Source: Isochrysis galbana (taxonomy: Eukaryota; Haptophyta; Isochrysidales; Isochrysidaceae). From it: a DNA stretch of 64,000 nt. Shown here piece after piece: positions 21,591 to 30,884 of this stretch. The notes beneath the pieces were generated by a model that was not told where the DNA came from, made no database searches, and saw only the letters and a list, made by a program, of their open reading frames with translations. Each line of letters starts with the position of its first letter. Position 1 is the first letter of the stretch. The stretch is taken from contig CM030938.1 in the NCBI GenBank assembly GCA_018136815.1, forward strand, positions 1,097,063-1,161,062. The letters are read 5' to 3'. The position numbers and the translations under genes were made by a program.

Positions 21591-21684
21591 TACACAAGCA
21601 TGGGGAGTAAATGTAGACCGCCCGTTGCGCGCGGAGGCCCAGAGAGAGGGGCAAAAAACTCCTCTGCATTTCCCTACTGCACCG

Positions 21685-23571
21685 ATGCCCCCGCGCGCCG
21701 CCGAGGGCCTGCCCATCGCCAACCCCTCGTATGCCCAGCGCTCGCACATGTGGCACGCAGTCGCGATGCAGCAGGAGACGCTCGCCGCGCTAGGCATCCA
21801 CCACACACAGAAGGGCGCCCACCGTCTCGCGGGGCGGGGGCGGGGCCAAGGACGGGGTGCCTCAGCGGCGGACGTTCGGACTCACGCGAGCACCGCGGCT
21901 GCGATTGCCGCGCCAAAGGCCGCTGCGGCATTAGCGGCGGTCAAGCAACGGAAAGAGGCAGCAGCAATGGCCGCGTACGAGGACTCAGATGAAGAGGAGC
22001 GGCCCAGTCAGCCGCTGTCGCTCGCTCAGCGGATGGGGCTCGTCGAGGCACCGGCGCCGCCTCTTGCGCCGGAGGAGTGGGAGGTGATCGCCGAGCGCTC
22101 GCGCGAGATCTGCGAGGCCTCTTGTACCATCTGCCTCTCGGCTTTCCGCGGCGAAAGCCAGGTCCTTCTCTCGTGCTCGCACGTGTTCCACAAGGAATGC
22201 CTCCGCTCGTGGGAGCGCTACTCGCGTTCGCGCTGCTGCCCTGTTTGCCGGAAGCAGCACTACAAGAAACGGGCACACTTCGAGGGTGAGCCGAATTCAA
22301 CCACTCTCCCGTCGTAGTGCCGCGTCAGCATAGGCCTTTTACTCACCTTTCGTGATGCCCCATACCACTGTGCGACTGCAGGTGCCAATCTCTACCGGGA
22401 AGAGTGTGCGACTACCTTGCAAGCGGCGGCGCGAGGTCGGGCAGTGCGGCGCAATCACGGCGCTGAGCTCCGGGCTCGAGTGCACGCGATCCTCCCGTCT
22501 CGTCGGCGTGAGTATTGTGCAGACCGATTGGAGGCCTACTCGGACAAGGTGGGCTGCTACACACGAGTGCATTGGTGTCCAGTTCCACATCCTAGAGCAA
22601 ACCGTACTCCATATGAACGTGCGTGGCGATGCATAAAACGACACGCGCCCTCCTTCCACCCTACACCTGCATCATCAGATCGAGCGCCAGGCGGCAGCGC
22701 GCGAGTCTGAGATCGACTCCCTCTTCGCTGAGGTCGATGCCGGCGTTATGGCCCTTCGTCATGCGGTGAGCCACAAGGACACCCTAAATGCTCTCGGCCT
22801 GTATGGTTTCGGATGTGCCATATAGACACAAGGACGCCGATAGTGATTCCCTGCGTGCCGGACATCTTACTAAACATGTCCGCATTGAGAACACCGCAGG
22901 AAGCCCGTATGGCGCCCGAGCTTCAAGGCTTGAGGCACCTCGAGCTGAGCTGTTATTCCTAGACCGCTGACTGCAATTTCTGGTTATGCTCTCAGGTGGC
23001 AGAGGAGGTGAATTGGAGCGAGGTGCAGGCGCGCGTGGCAGCCCGAGGCGACATCGATTGCCCTGTTTGTCTTGGGCCGATCATCGGATGTGCATCTCTT
23101 GGACATGGAGGGTGCTCTAGCTCTAGTGCAAATGATGACAGAACCTGTGGCCAGAGTCACTGCGCGGTTTTTCGTACGGAGCGACTGGCTCTTCTATCGT
23201 GTTCGCATGTGTTCCACGAACGTTGCCTCGCCGCATTTGAGGCATTCGCTCTCTCACCCACAGCACGAACGTGCCCGGTTTGTCGGTCGCAGTACTCCAA
23301 GATGGCGCTTGAACCTGCCCCTAATGCAACAAATCTAGCCGTCGAGAATGCACATGACGCTATAGCTCGTCATCGTTGTTGCTCAACGGCCCATGCAAGT
23401 AAGGCCGGGACTGCTAGCAAGGGTGATGTAGTCCAGATACGGCAGAAGCAACCACCTTCGCGCCGAGGCATTGGTTTGACGGCGGGCTCTACGGCCAACA
23501 GGCGTACACAAGGGGCGCAGCCACGACCACCGCCGCGTCGAAATATCCCGGGCGTGGCTTTTTCTCGTTGA
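21685..23571 (+). CDS. RNF32-like double RING-H2 / IQ-motif protein
   Basis: Four exons: 21685-22285, 22382-22548, 22679-22765, 22996-23571; introns of 96, 130 and 230 bp, all GT-AG, in phases 1, 0, 0. Exon 1 carries the N-terminal [14 protein letters not shown] helix, the [18 protein letters not shown] segment and RING-H2 number one (CTIC...CSHVFHKEC...CPVC). The spliced [24 protein letters not shown] is the conserved post-RING and IQ motif. Exon 3 ([12 protein letters not shown]) and exon 4 (EEVNWSEVQ) lead into RING two (CPVC...CSHVFHERC...CPVC), which has a 25-residue insert. Order and wording match animal RNF32 throughout, so this is probably the orthologue. Expected role: E3 ubiquitin ligase, linked in animals to sperm/cilia tissues. 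The C-terminal 90 residues are basic and not conserved. Confidence 0.87.
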
Positions 23572-24195
23572 GTGTCAAATGATGAGGGTGACGACATGGA
23601 GTACCCGGGCCTAAGAATGGGGCGGTGCCGTCCATTGTTTCATGCGATGCGATTTCGCGTTGAGAAATATCTCTGGAACAAACGGAGTGACTTTTCCATA
23701 TTCTTCCAACTTTTTACGATTTGAGCACCTCTAAGCATGCCATACAATGATTAACATCCTAAGACGAAAGTCGTCTCACTGAGCACGTAGCAATTGACAA
23801 TTGATGGCCGCTAGGCGATCAGGTCGTGTTCCGTCGAAAATGGACCACCAAGTGTAGTTTTATTTTCTTAAGATATGTGTAGTTTAATCACATATTGTAA
23901 CAGGTGGTTTGCTATTTAACGTAAACGGCCTTGTGATCCTGTGATACATTCGTAAGCTCAACAACCTGTCTCAACGAGCCTTAAGAGCCTTCCAACACAA
24001 ACGTTGGCCAAGAAGACCGCCTCTTTCACGAAGGCGGCCAGCACTACACTATAGCATTCTAGCAGATCGGTCGGTTTAGGAAAAGGAAAAGCAAGAACAA
24101 GCTCGCTCGTCCGACTTCCACGCATTTGCCAGCGCCTTCAGCATTGATTCGAGACCTGAGTAGTGTACATAATCGCATGGTGAAAAGCGCAAAAA
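23572..24195. other. Intergenic, AT-richer, no gene seen
   Basis: 3' flank of the RNF32-like gene. One hairpin, CCGCCT...AGGCGG near 24018-24038. No coding or RNA gene recognised. Confidence 0.5.
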
Positions 24196-24197
24196 AA

Positions 24198-24570
24198 ACT
24201 ATTGTTATAGACTGAGCGATGGAGCGCGCGCCGACCGCTCCCGCTTCCCAGCCCTCCGCAGCCACGACGCCCCGCAGGGGCCGCCCCAAGCCGCCGGACC
24301 CCAAGCGGTCGCAGGCCTCCGCCACCCCTGACAACGACGTCGACATGGCCCCCCCACCCTCGCCTCCTCAACAGTCTCAGAAGCAGGGAACAGGCATAGC
24401 TTGTTAGCCTGTTCCCTGCGGACTGCAGACCAACAGAGCCAATGTCTGGCTCAGGCGTCTGCCGTGGACGACGGTTGTTTCGCACGAGATCGAAAGCACA
24501 TAGAATAGCATCGTGCAGTTGCTGCCCTCGCTCCCTGCTCCCTCTAGCTGCACAAACGATCCAAAACATT
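24198..24570 (+). mobile_element. MERA-family element, copy 1
   Basis: Begins with AAAACTATTGTTATAG, which includes the family stem-loop, then ACTGAGCG and ATG. The ORF 24219-24407 (62 aa) starts MERAPTAPASQPS and holds an AT-hook-like RRGRPKPPDPKRSQ and an acidic DNDVDMAPPPSPP. It stops inside the downstream hairpin. Sequence up to about 24460 aligns with the minus-strand copy at 52.0-52.6 kb. No reverse transcriptase is attached. Best guess: 5' part of a LINE (ORF1 start) or a derived short non-autonomous element. Confidence 0.6.
24383..24419 (+). repeat. 13-bp perfect hairpin in MERA copy 1 (covaries with copy at 52.4 kb)
   Basis: Arms GCAGGGAACAGGC (24383-24395) and GCCTGTTCCCTGC (24407-24419), loop 11 nt. 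A second, weaker hairpin GAGCCA...TGGCTC follows at about 24438-24455. Confidence 0.85.
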
Positions 24571-24694
24571 GCATTTGAAAAAGTCGGTGCACAGACATAG
24601 GGAAGCTATTCATCCACGAAATTGGATAGCGGATGTCAAGGCGCTTGACACTGGCGACCAGAGGCCGACGCCTTGCCTCCCGCCCGCTTCACGC

Positions 24695-26077
24695 TCAGGA
24701 TATGTGACGAGGAACAGTTGGAAAAGCTGCTGAAGGTGGCGGCGCGACGGGCACAGTTGGCTTGCTGGGGCACTTGACAGGCACAGCCGCCCTCATGTCC
24801 GCAGGACCCCATTCGAGTGGGATGCACGGTGACGACTTGAAGGCATGCGCGAGCTGTGATGCAAGCTGTGCCGACCGTCGATGCGCGGCTTGTTGGAATT
24901 GGAGCAAGTCGGCGGGAAGGTCAGTCCGGAAGAGCTTGAGGGAGTCAAGAACCACTGCCGCTGCGTGGAGGCACTGCGCGACGCGCGGAGCGTCCGTCAC
25001 TGACCACGAGATAGATGGCGATGGAAAGATGCCCGGCTTGTCGGCGAGCCTACCGCGCTCGTATAGGTCCAAGCCACACGCGCGAATCGCTTCTTCCTCG
25101 CTCGCAGGTACTAACTCTACACGCCCCACAGGTGTGGCCTGCTTGGCTGCCGCAGGTGCCACCTTTCCCTCGGCCGCGTCGAGCAAGGCATCCATTGAGC
25201 CGGGCTCCGGAGGGCCGCGCGCTGCGCCTCCATGACCAGCGAGCTTGCCCAGCTCAGCCTCTGCCGCATCCAACGCCTTGTCCATGTCAACAGCATCGGC
25301 CTCGACGCTCGCGCCGCCATGAGACGTTGTGGTGGCGGCATGTGCGACTGGGCGGGTTGGCTGCGCGGCTGCTTGAGCTGCAGACGTTTCTCCAACGGCG
25401 TCGAGTGCCTTTTCCATGTCATCGTGGGGGAGTGATGGAGATGTTGAAACATTGCTACCGCCCGTACTGGTTCCACCTGCGGGCTGGATGCGGCGCATCA
25501 TCGGCGGCGGGATGCGTGCAGCCTTCTCCGCCTCAAGTGCCTGCAACTGGCTGAGGAGGAAGCGTCCCGCATCGGGACCCTTCACCTGAGGAAACAGTAG
25601 TTGCTGTTGGATGCAAAGCCTCCAAGTGGGGTGATAGCCGCAAAAAAGTAGACCGGTACCTTCCTCGCTTCTTCTCGCGCAAAGCGGCTGTCTCCATCTC
25701 AACCTTATCCCATTAGGCCCCGCCGCGATTCCACCGCCACAGTGCCCGCGCATTGCCAGCTTGCCCCTTTTTTTCCGATTGCGCCACCCTCGACCGATCG
25801 CAAACCCCGCGCTCCTCCTCATCGCCAGGACGCAAGGAGGCGGATCCAATCTACGGCCCCACCTATCCTTCTCCCCGCACCACGATTCAGCCCTTCCCCT
25901 CCCCGGCCCACGCCTGCCCTCTCGCAGCCACCCCTGCCACGCCAGTCCTCTCACCTTCATGCCCAGCTCGACAGCGAAGAGGCGCAGCCTGTGTGCCACG
26001 AAAGGCCTCGAGAGCCGCAGCTCGTCCGCCCGCAGGAAGTAAGTTGCGACGGGGCTCAGCGAAGGGGGCAGAGCCAT
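24695..26077 (-). CDS. VTA1/LIP5-like ESCRT-III disassembly factor
   Basis: Two exons on the minus strand: 26077-25955 and 25585-24695, joined by a 369-bp GT-AG phase-0 intron; 337 aa. Residues 1-60 (LPPSLSPVATYFLRADEL, FVAHRLRLFAVELGMK, then VKGPDAGRFLLSQLQALE) match the first helices of the Vta1 N-terminal MIT-like domain. After a 150-residue Ala/Pro/Asp-rich insert with repeated DMEKALDA / DMDKALDA / SMDALLDA, the remaining helices follow (IRACGLDLYERG...AQCLHAAAVVLDSLKLF). Vta1 activates the AAA ATPase Vps4 in multivesicular-body sorting. The C-terminal Vps4-binding domain is not seen: the frame ends just upstream of a MERA element, which may have replaced it. The insert and missing tail make it atypical. 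Confidence 0.72.
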   Translation of the reverse strand: MALPPSLSPVATYFLRADELRLSRPFVAHRLRLFAVELGMKVRGLAWQGWLREGRRGPGRGRAESWCGEKDRWGRRLDPPPCVLAMRRSAGFAIGRGWRNRKKRGKLAMRGHCGGGIAAGPNGIRLRWRQPLCARRSEEGTGLLFCGYHPTWRLCIQQQLLFPQVKGPDAGRFLLSQLQALEAEKAARIPPPMMRRIQPAGGTSTGGSNVSTSPSLPHDDMEKALDAVGETSAAQAAAQPTRPVAHAATTTSHGGASVEADAVDMDKALDAAEAELGKLAGHGGAARGPPEPGSMDALLDAAEGKVAPAAAKQATPVGRVELVPASEEEAIRACGLDLYERGRLADKPGIFPSPSISWSVTDAPRVAQCLHAAAVVLDSLKLFRTDLPADLLQFQQAAHRRSAQLASQLAHAFKSSPCIPLEWGPADMRAAVPVKCPSKPTVPVAPPPSAAFPTVPRHIS

Positions 26078-26139
26078 CGGGCGCGCAACAGGGGGGGAAG
26101 AGGGAAGAGGGGGGGGGCTGCAGGTGGTGAGAGCGCAGG

Positions 26140-26365
26140 CAGCGAGAGATGGCGGGAGGGGGCGGGAGGGGGCGAAGGAAGGGGGGGGGGGGGAGGCAGA
26201 GAGAGAGAGGGAAAGAGAGAGAGGGGGAGGGAGGGAGGGAGAGGGGGGGGGGGGAGAGAGAGAGAGAGAGGGAGGGAGGGAGGGAGGGAGAGAGAGAGAG
26301 TAGAGAGAAGGAAGGGAGAGAAGAGAGAGAGAGAGAGAAAAGGGAAGGAGTGAGAGGGAGAAAGG
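26140..26365. repeat. Polypurine (GA/GGGA) tract, pyrimidine on the sense strand of the VTA1-like gene
   Basis: GGGAGGGAGG- and GAGAGAGA-rich on plus; lies 63-290 bp upstream of the VTA1-like start codon. Confidence 0.9.
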
Positions 26366-26683
26366 AAGGGGGACGGCGGCGGCCGCGGCGGTGGGGTGCC
26401 GCCGCGCGCTGTGTCTGTGAACAGACGATTGATTGGGGGTCCCTCCTCAAGTGCCATTTTTAGATTCGATGGAAATCGCGCTCCATCAATAGAGGGTTTT
26501 TGAGAAGGTTTCACTCGGGTTTCATTCGGGTTTTACTCCGGGGTTTTCCCTTTTGCAGAACCCGAGGAAAACAACCTTCTGCAAAAGGGAAACAGCGTTC
26601 TGTTGGCCGCGAGGGGTTTCACTGCGCCGCTAGAGGCTCCCGCGGGAACGGGTGGACCGCGGGGGGGCGCGCCCTTCTCTCGC

Positions 26684-26825
26684 GCGAGATGCGCGTCTCG
26701 CGCCCCCCCATGGAGCCCCCAGAGCTCCCCATGCCCTCTCGGCGCTCACCGCCCGCGAGATGCGCGTCTCGCGCCCCCCCATGGAGCCCCCAGAGCTCCC
26801 CATGCCCTCTCGGCGCTCACCGCCC
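26684..26825 (+). repeat. Tandem duplication, 2 x 71 bp
   Basis: Unit beginning GCGAGATGCGCGTCTCGCGC at 26684 and again at 26755, essentially identical. Each unit carries the self-complementary GCGAGA...TCTCGC. Confidence 0.9.
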
Positions 26826-27047
26826 GCGCTGACGCCGCTCGAAGCGGCAAGGGCCGAGGCCACATGGCCTATGCGCTTCTAGCGCGACGGCTCCGATCGC
26901 ATGGGGCCGTCACAATGCAGCCCTTGGCAGTCGGAGCGCGCGCCGAGCTGAGGGCGAGCAGCGAGGGTGAGGATGGGAGGAGGGAAAGTGATGGGGAGCC
27001 AGAGGCAGGGTGTATGGGTTCACGTTTACCCGGTGTTGACCCACTTT

Positions 27048-27150
27048 GCGTTAACACCTCCATTGGCTAGGTGTGGCACATGCGTTAACACCTCAATCTG
27101 CAGGTGTTGGTACCAGCAGCGGGTTAACACCACACTGCCGGTGCTGTGTA
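27048..27150 (+). repeat. Three tandem GTTAACACC hairpin units
   Basis: Units at about 27050, 27084 and 27121 each begin GTTAACACC and continue to a complementary AGGTGT or GGTGCT, forming ACACCT...AGGTGT stems. The period is about 34-37 bp. Confidence 0.75.
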
Positions 27151-27454
27151 CTACTGGGCACCCACGCACCCACGCACCCACTGAATGCTACGTGCCGCGC
27201 GTGCGCGCGCACGAGGAGCTGCACGGCCAAGCGGCAAGTGGGGAGCTGCTCTTCGGCGCGGGCACCTCAGCCGACTCGGAGCTTGCGCGGCTCCACCTGC
27301 TGCTGCGCGCGTTGCGCTGCTGCCGCTACACGGGCGGCGCGCGGCGCGCCGGCGGCCGCCCGCGCACGATGGGCCCGTGCTACTCCTTGTGCACGCGTGG
27401 GCCCCCTTCTCTCCAACTCCTGGCCGAAGCAGCGCGCGCGGCCTCCCCGGAACC

Positions 27455-27505
27455 AGCTTCTCCGCTAATGAGGGAACTGGGGAAGGGGAAGGGGGTTGTT
27501 AGGGG
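27455..27505 (+). repeat. Fragment shared with the MERA copy at 52.1 kb
   Basis: GGAACCAGCTTCTCCGC...GAGGGAACTGGGGAAGG matches 52125-52165, same strand. Isolated fragment of the family's distal part. Confidence 0.65.
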
Positions 27506-27642
27506 TTAAGGTTGGGTAGTAGGGAGGTACACTAGCACACTGCCTCACGCCGCACACGTAGCGGGGTTTTTTAAGAAGATTTTTTTTTCTTGGCACACTT
27601 AATTCCCCATGTACTTCGGCTCCGCATGCGGATGCGGCTCAG

Positions 27643-28056
27643 TTACGATGTCGACGCCGAGAACCCACAGGACTCATTGGCCTGCAGCAAGTGCCCCGTC
27701 ATCCCTACTCGCGTGCAGACCACGCAATGCTGCCCTTTCTGGGCCTTGTGTACTGCGGCCCGAAGCTGCGGCTCATCCTCGTAGCACACGAGACACAGGC
27801 AGAGGTCCTCGGTGACCTGTTTGCTGCCTCGCCGCACGGGACGCTGCACCCGAACCAAGTGCAGTGCCTCGGGCGTTCCGGGCTCACCGCTGTCGCACCC
27901 ACCGCTGACACCAACTGGGAGGTCCCCATAGGCCTGGCCCAAGCTGACAAGGTCGTATGACAAACCCTCCATGAGCCTCCACAGTCCCAAGAAGGCGGGC
28001 CACTTCCTGGCTCGCGGCAATACAGCCCCGTGGGTGGCACTCCCATCTGCGGACAA
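27643..28056 (-). CDS. Possible Cys/His-rich protein, strand uncertain
   Basis: The minus frame (137 aa) has a possible zinc-binding cluster, LCLCLVCYEDEP...HKAQKGQHCVVC. A plus frame over 27691-27960 (89 aa, HPYSRADHAMLPFLGLVY...) looks equally protein-like. No family recognised. One of the two may be an exon, or neither. Confidence 0.25.
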   Translation of the reverse strand: MSADGSATHGAVLPRARKWPAFLGLWRLMEGLSYDLVSLGQAYGDLPVGVSGGCDSGEPGTPEALHLVRVQRPVRRGSKQVTEDLCLCLVCYEDEPQLRAAVHKAQKGQHCVVCTRVGMTGHLLQANESCGFSASTS

Positions 28057-28228
28057 CCTTTAGCTAGAACTCAGCTGCAAGTCAAGCGCCAGGCACCGTG
28101 TTGGGAGTAGCAATTGACCCGCCACGTAACATGCGCGCAGACGTGAGCTGGCCGAGATCCAAACAGCACCTACCGCTTGTAGTGCCGGCGGCGATCACGT
28201 GAACTACCACTCCACAGTCGCATGTAAT

Positions 28229-28840
28229 TCACCGAGCCTTGGCCTTCAGTTCGGCCCATCGAAGCTGCCACACCTTGAGTGTTATCGGGAAACCGATCGC
28301 CATAATTAGCGGAGCCCAGGCGAAAACGGTCGAGACGGGCGCACGCAGAGGCGGGGTAAGCAAAACTGCCGCTGCTATAAGCACCTCCAGGGCGTGCAAG
28401 CTGTACAAGATGAGCGCAAGCCAAATGGCCGCCTCTTGACCTGCGCAAGGGAACGAGAGTGTCCTTACTGCTTGACGTCAGCTCGCATGCTCACGCACAC
28501 TTCCCTGGCACTCACCTGAGAAGTACTGGTTGTCGAGGAGCGCGAGGAGCGCGTCGGTTGGCTTGGAGGACGAGAGACTCACAAAGGTGAGAAATCCCAT
28601 CCCTGGGACGAAAAGGAAGGCGAGCGGTGAGGTGGTGAGCCGGATGACAAGTGCAGTGCTCGGTCGCAACCCGCTCGACCCGTCCGATGGCAGCGGAGAG
28701 AAGGAGTGGCGAGAGCAGCTGTGAGCCACACAGGTGGTGTACTCAATCTGATCCTCTCTCACGCGAACGGATTTGGCATCGAGCCCGCCGTGCGCCCACG
28801 CGGCGAGGAGCACCTCGGCTGCAGTGAGCGAAGACGCCAT
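28229..28840 (-). CDS. Small two-helix membrane protein
   Basis: Exons 28840-28516 and 28440-28229 (75-bp GT-AG intron, phase 1) give 178 aa. Start MASSLTAAEVLLAAWAHGGL; near the C-terminus are two predicted transmembrane helices (AAIWLALILYSLHALEVLIA and VFAWAPLIMAIGFPITLKVW), then a basic-amphipathic tail ending KAKAR. The LHALE...GFP arrangement loosely recalls TMEM254/DUF4499-type small membrane proteins, but I would not assert that. Residues 27-41 could be a retained 45-bp intron (GTGAG...CACAG), so the central part is uncertain. The sense strand is pyrimidine-rich immediately upstream. Confidence 0.5.
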
Positions 28841-28864
28841 CGCCCGCACAGATGGAACCAGAGC

Positions 28865-29065
28865 GAGCGGGGGCACAGGAGAGAGAGGGAGGAGAGGGGG
28901 GAGAGGAGGAAGGGAGAGAGGGAGAGGGAGAGGAAGAGAGAGAGAGAGAGAGAGAGAAAGAGAAGAGGGGGGAGAGGTGTGCGGAGGGAAGAAGAATCTG
29001 AAGAGGGAGAGAGGGAGAGAGAGAGAGTGAATAGAAGAGCGAGAGGAGGAGGAGGAGAGGATGGG
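28865..29065. repeat. Polypurine tract upstream of the membrane-protein gene
   Basis: GAGAGA/GGAGAG-rich on plus, 25-225 bp upstream of the minus-strand start at 28840. Confidence 0.9.
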
Positions 29066-29813
29066 GGGTCTCCTTTAAAGGATGGCACAGTTTAGGGAAA
29101 GAAGAAGAGAGTGGGTGAGATCTTTCTCCACACGGAGTGCTCGATGGCTGCAGAAACAGGCCGCCGCCGTTCATCTGAGAGAGAGGCGAAAACAAAACAC
29201 ACCCCACACAGAAGGCGGTGGCGGCCATCTACTCTTTGAACTCTTTACTCTCTACTGCCCGCCAGAAGCCAGAAGCACCGAAATAGGATTCAATAGGTGC
29301 CTCGGCTCAACGCGGTTCTCCCGCGACCCCGGGTCGACAGGGCTTCTACGAGAAGAACTCGACTCGAATCGCGAGAAGAAAGGCAAGTTGATTTGGGGCT
29401 GAGGCGTCGTCCCCACACCACCCACCACCCACCACCCACCCCCTTCTCCTTCTCCCTTCTGCTCCCCCCCCTCCCCCTCCCCCTTCCCCCCGGTCCCGCC
29501 GGTGACCCTCCCAGCTTCTAAAGAAAAAAAAACATCTGAAGATTCTGGGCTACACACCTACTAGACTAGGGTACTTCCCCATCCCTACTGTCACCGCCCT
29601 TAACTTCCCTTCCCTCCACCTCCTCCCCTTTCCCCCTTCATTCCTTTGTCTTCGGTATCCGGGGTTTGGCTCGGGTGCGCTACCACGAGCCTGGTTCAAA
29701 GCGCGGGTTCCGGGCAGGCCTGTTGTTGGTCAATTGTCATCGTGTGTCTGTCGGGTCGCGGGCGTGCTCGTCTCTTTCTCGCCCTTTCTGGTCGCTATCG
29801 TGTCTCGGTGGGT
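29066..29813. other. Intergenic, C-rich tract 29420-29510
   Basis: No gene seen. Contains repeated CCACCCACC and a C-rich run. The last part may be the degraded 3' end of the LINE-like ORF that follows. Confidence 0.4.
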
Positions 29814-30668
29814 TTATGTGCGCTCTTGGTTGCCTTGGAGAAAGAAGAAGCCTTGGTTCTCGACCGCTTTGGCGAGCGAGCTGATCGTTATGAAGCTCTT
29901 CAGCTCGAACTTGTAGTTGCGCACCACAAGGTGCGCTGAGGCGTCCTTAAACGCGCTAGCCAATGCTTTGTTGGATGCCCGCGGGATTTCCTTGAACTTC
30001 TCGTCAAGTGTTTGATACTTGACCGCGATCGGGCAGGGGATACCTGCCTTACGAAAGTCCGCCGTGTCCTTGTATTCTTCGCGAAACTGATTGGCGCAAT
30101 CCGCCGTGACAAGTATCTCCCAAGGGCCGGAGGCGCTCTTGGACAAAAATTCGGGCTCGAGGTCTACGCCCTCCAACTTGTTGAGATGCGCAACAATCGC
30201 TCCAAGGACCTCTTCATCTTTGGCCTTGTGTCCCTTTTCGTACGCCGTAAAGGTGATAATGATCTTGTGAGAGTCCGGAAACTCGGCCTCCTCTTCGGGC
30301 TCAGGCTCTAGATCTTCGTCAGTAAGGGCCACCTGTGTGACCGGGGCGGAAGGTGGGGTTAGCCTCGCGTGTGTGCTCGTCTCTCTATTGTCCATACGGC
30401 CCGACGCTTCCGCTGCGTCGTCACCCCCTCTCGAGGGTACCTTGTGGCTTGTGCTTTGTGTAGGCCCTCTCTTGTGTTGGTGTTCGTTGTGTTGGGCCTC
30501 CTGGGCCTGTGTTGCTTGTGTCGTGCGCGCGCCCGAGGCGCGCTTGTCTGCTTGTCTCCCGGCGGCACTGTGGCGCATCCCTCTTGAATTGTCTCCCCTT
30601 TTGCTCCTGTACCCCTTGTTGGGGGATTCAGTCTGCTTCTCTTCCATCACTTTGTTTTGATGCGGCAT
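29814..30668 (-). CDS. LINE-type ORF1-like protein
   Basis: From ATG 30668: 284 aa. The N-terminal half is basic, Gln/Ser/Thr-rich and low-complexity; an acidic patch (DEDLEPEPEEEAEF) follows; then a compact domain KIIITFTAYEKGHKAKDEEV...PWEILVTADCANQFREEY...IPCPIAVKY with alternating strands and helices, like the RRM-type domain of non-LTR ORF1 proteins. The frame ends at 29814 without an ORF2. It sits directly against the 3' end of a deleted chromovirus copy (30885), suggesting insertion into it. Confidence 0.5.
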   Translation of the reverse strand: MPHQNKVMEEKQTESPNKGYRSKRGDNSRGMRHSAAGRQADKRASGARTTQATQAQEAQHNEHQHKRGPTQSTSHKVPSRGGDDAAEASGRMDNRETSTHARLTPPSAPVTQVALTDEDLEPEPEEEAEFPDSHKIIITFTAYEKGHKAKDEEVLGAIVAHLNKLEGVDLEPEFLSKSASGPWEILVTADCANQFREEYKDTADFRKAGIPCPIAVKYQTLDEKFKEIPRASNKALASAFKDASAHLVVRNYKFELKSFITISSLAKAVENQGFFFLQGNQERT

Positions 30669-30884
30669 TCCCCCCTTGGGGTTCTGCCTTGGATGGTGCC
30701 GGGTCAGCCCCTCGCGCCGGAGCGCGAGGGCGGTACCGCGGCTGTGTAGGGTCCCGGCCCGGAGGCCTTCCCTTTGGAAGCGTCCCGCTGGTGTGGTGTG
30801 GCTGGTGTGGCTGTGTGTTGTGATGTATGTGTGCAGCATGCTGGCTGCTACCAGCATGGCGGCTTTGCACATGTCGTTCATGGG

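Noticed and set aside
20764..21610. Long Ser/Leu/Pro frames in all phases
   Set aside because: Translation of the C/T microsatellite. Only the part from 21685 has conserved RNF32 sequence.
26603..27070. 155-aa plus-strand frame over the 71-bp tandem repeat
   Set aside because: Extreme composition and no domain; overlaps other equally long frames.
27200..27500. Ala/Arg-rich frames as a gene
   Set aside because: Only GC-driven composition; the last 50 bp match a repeat family instead.
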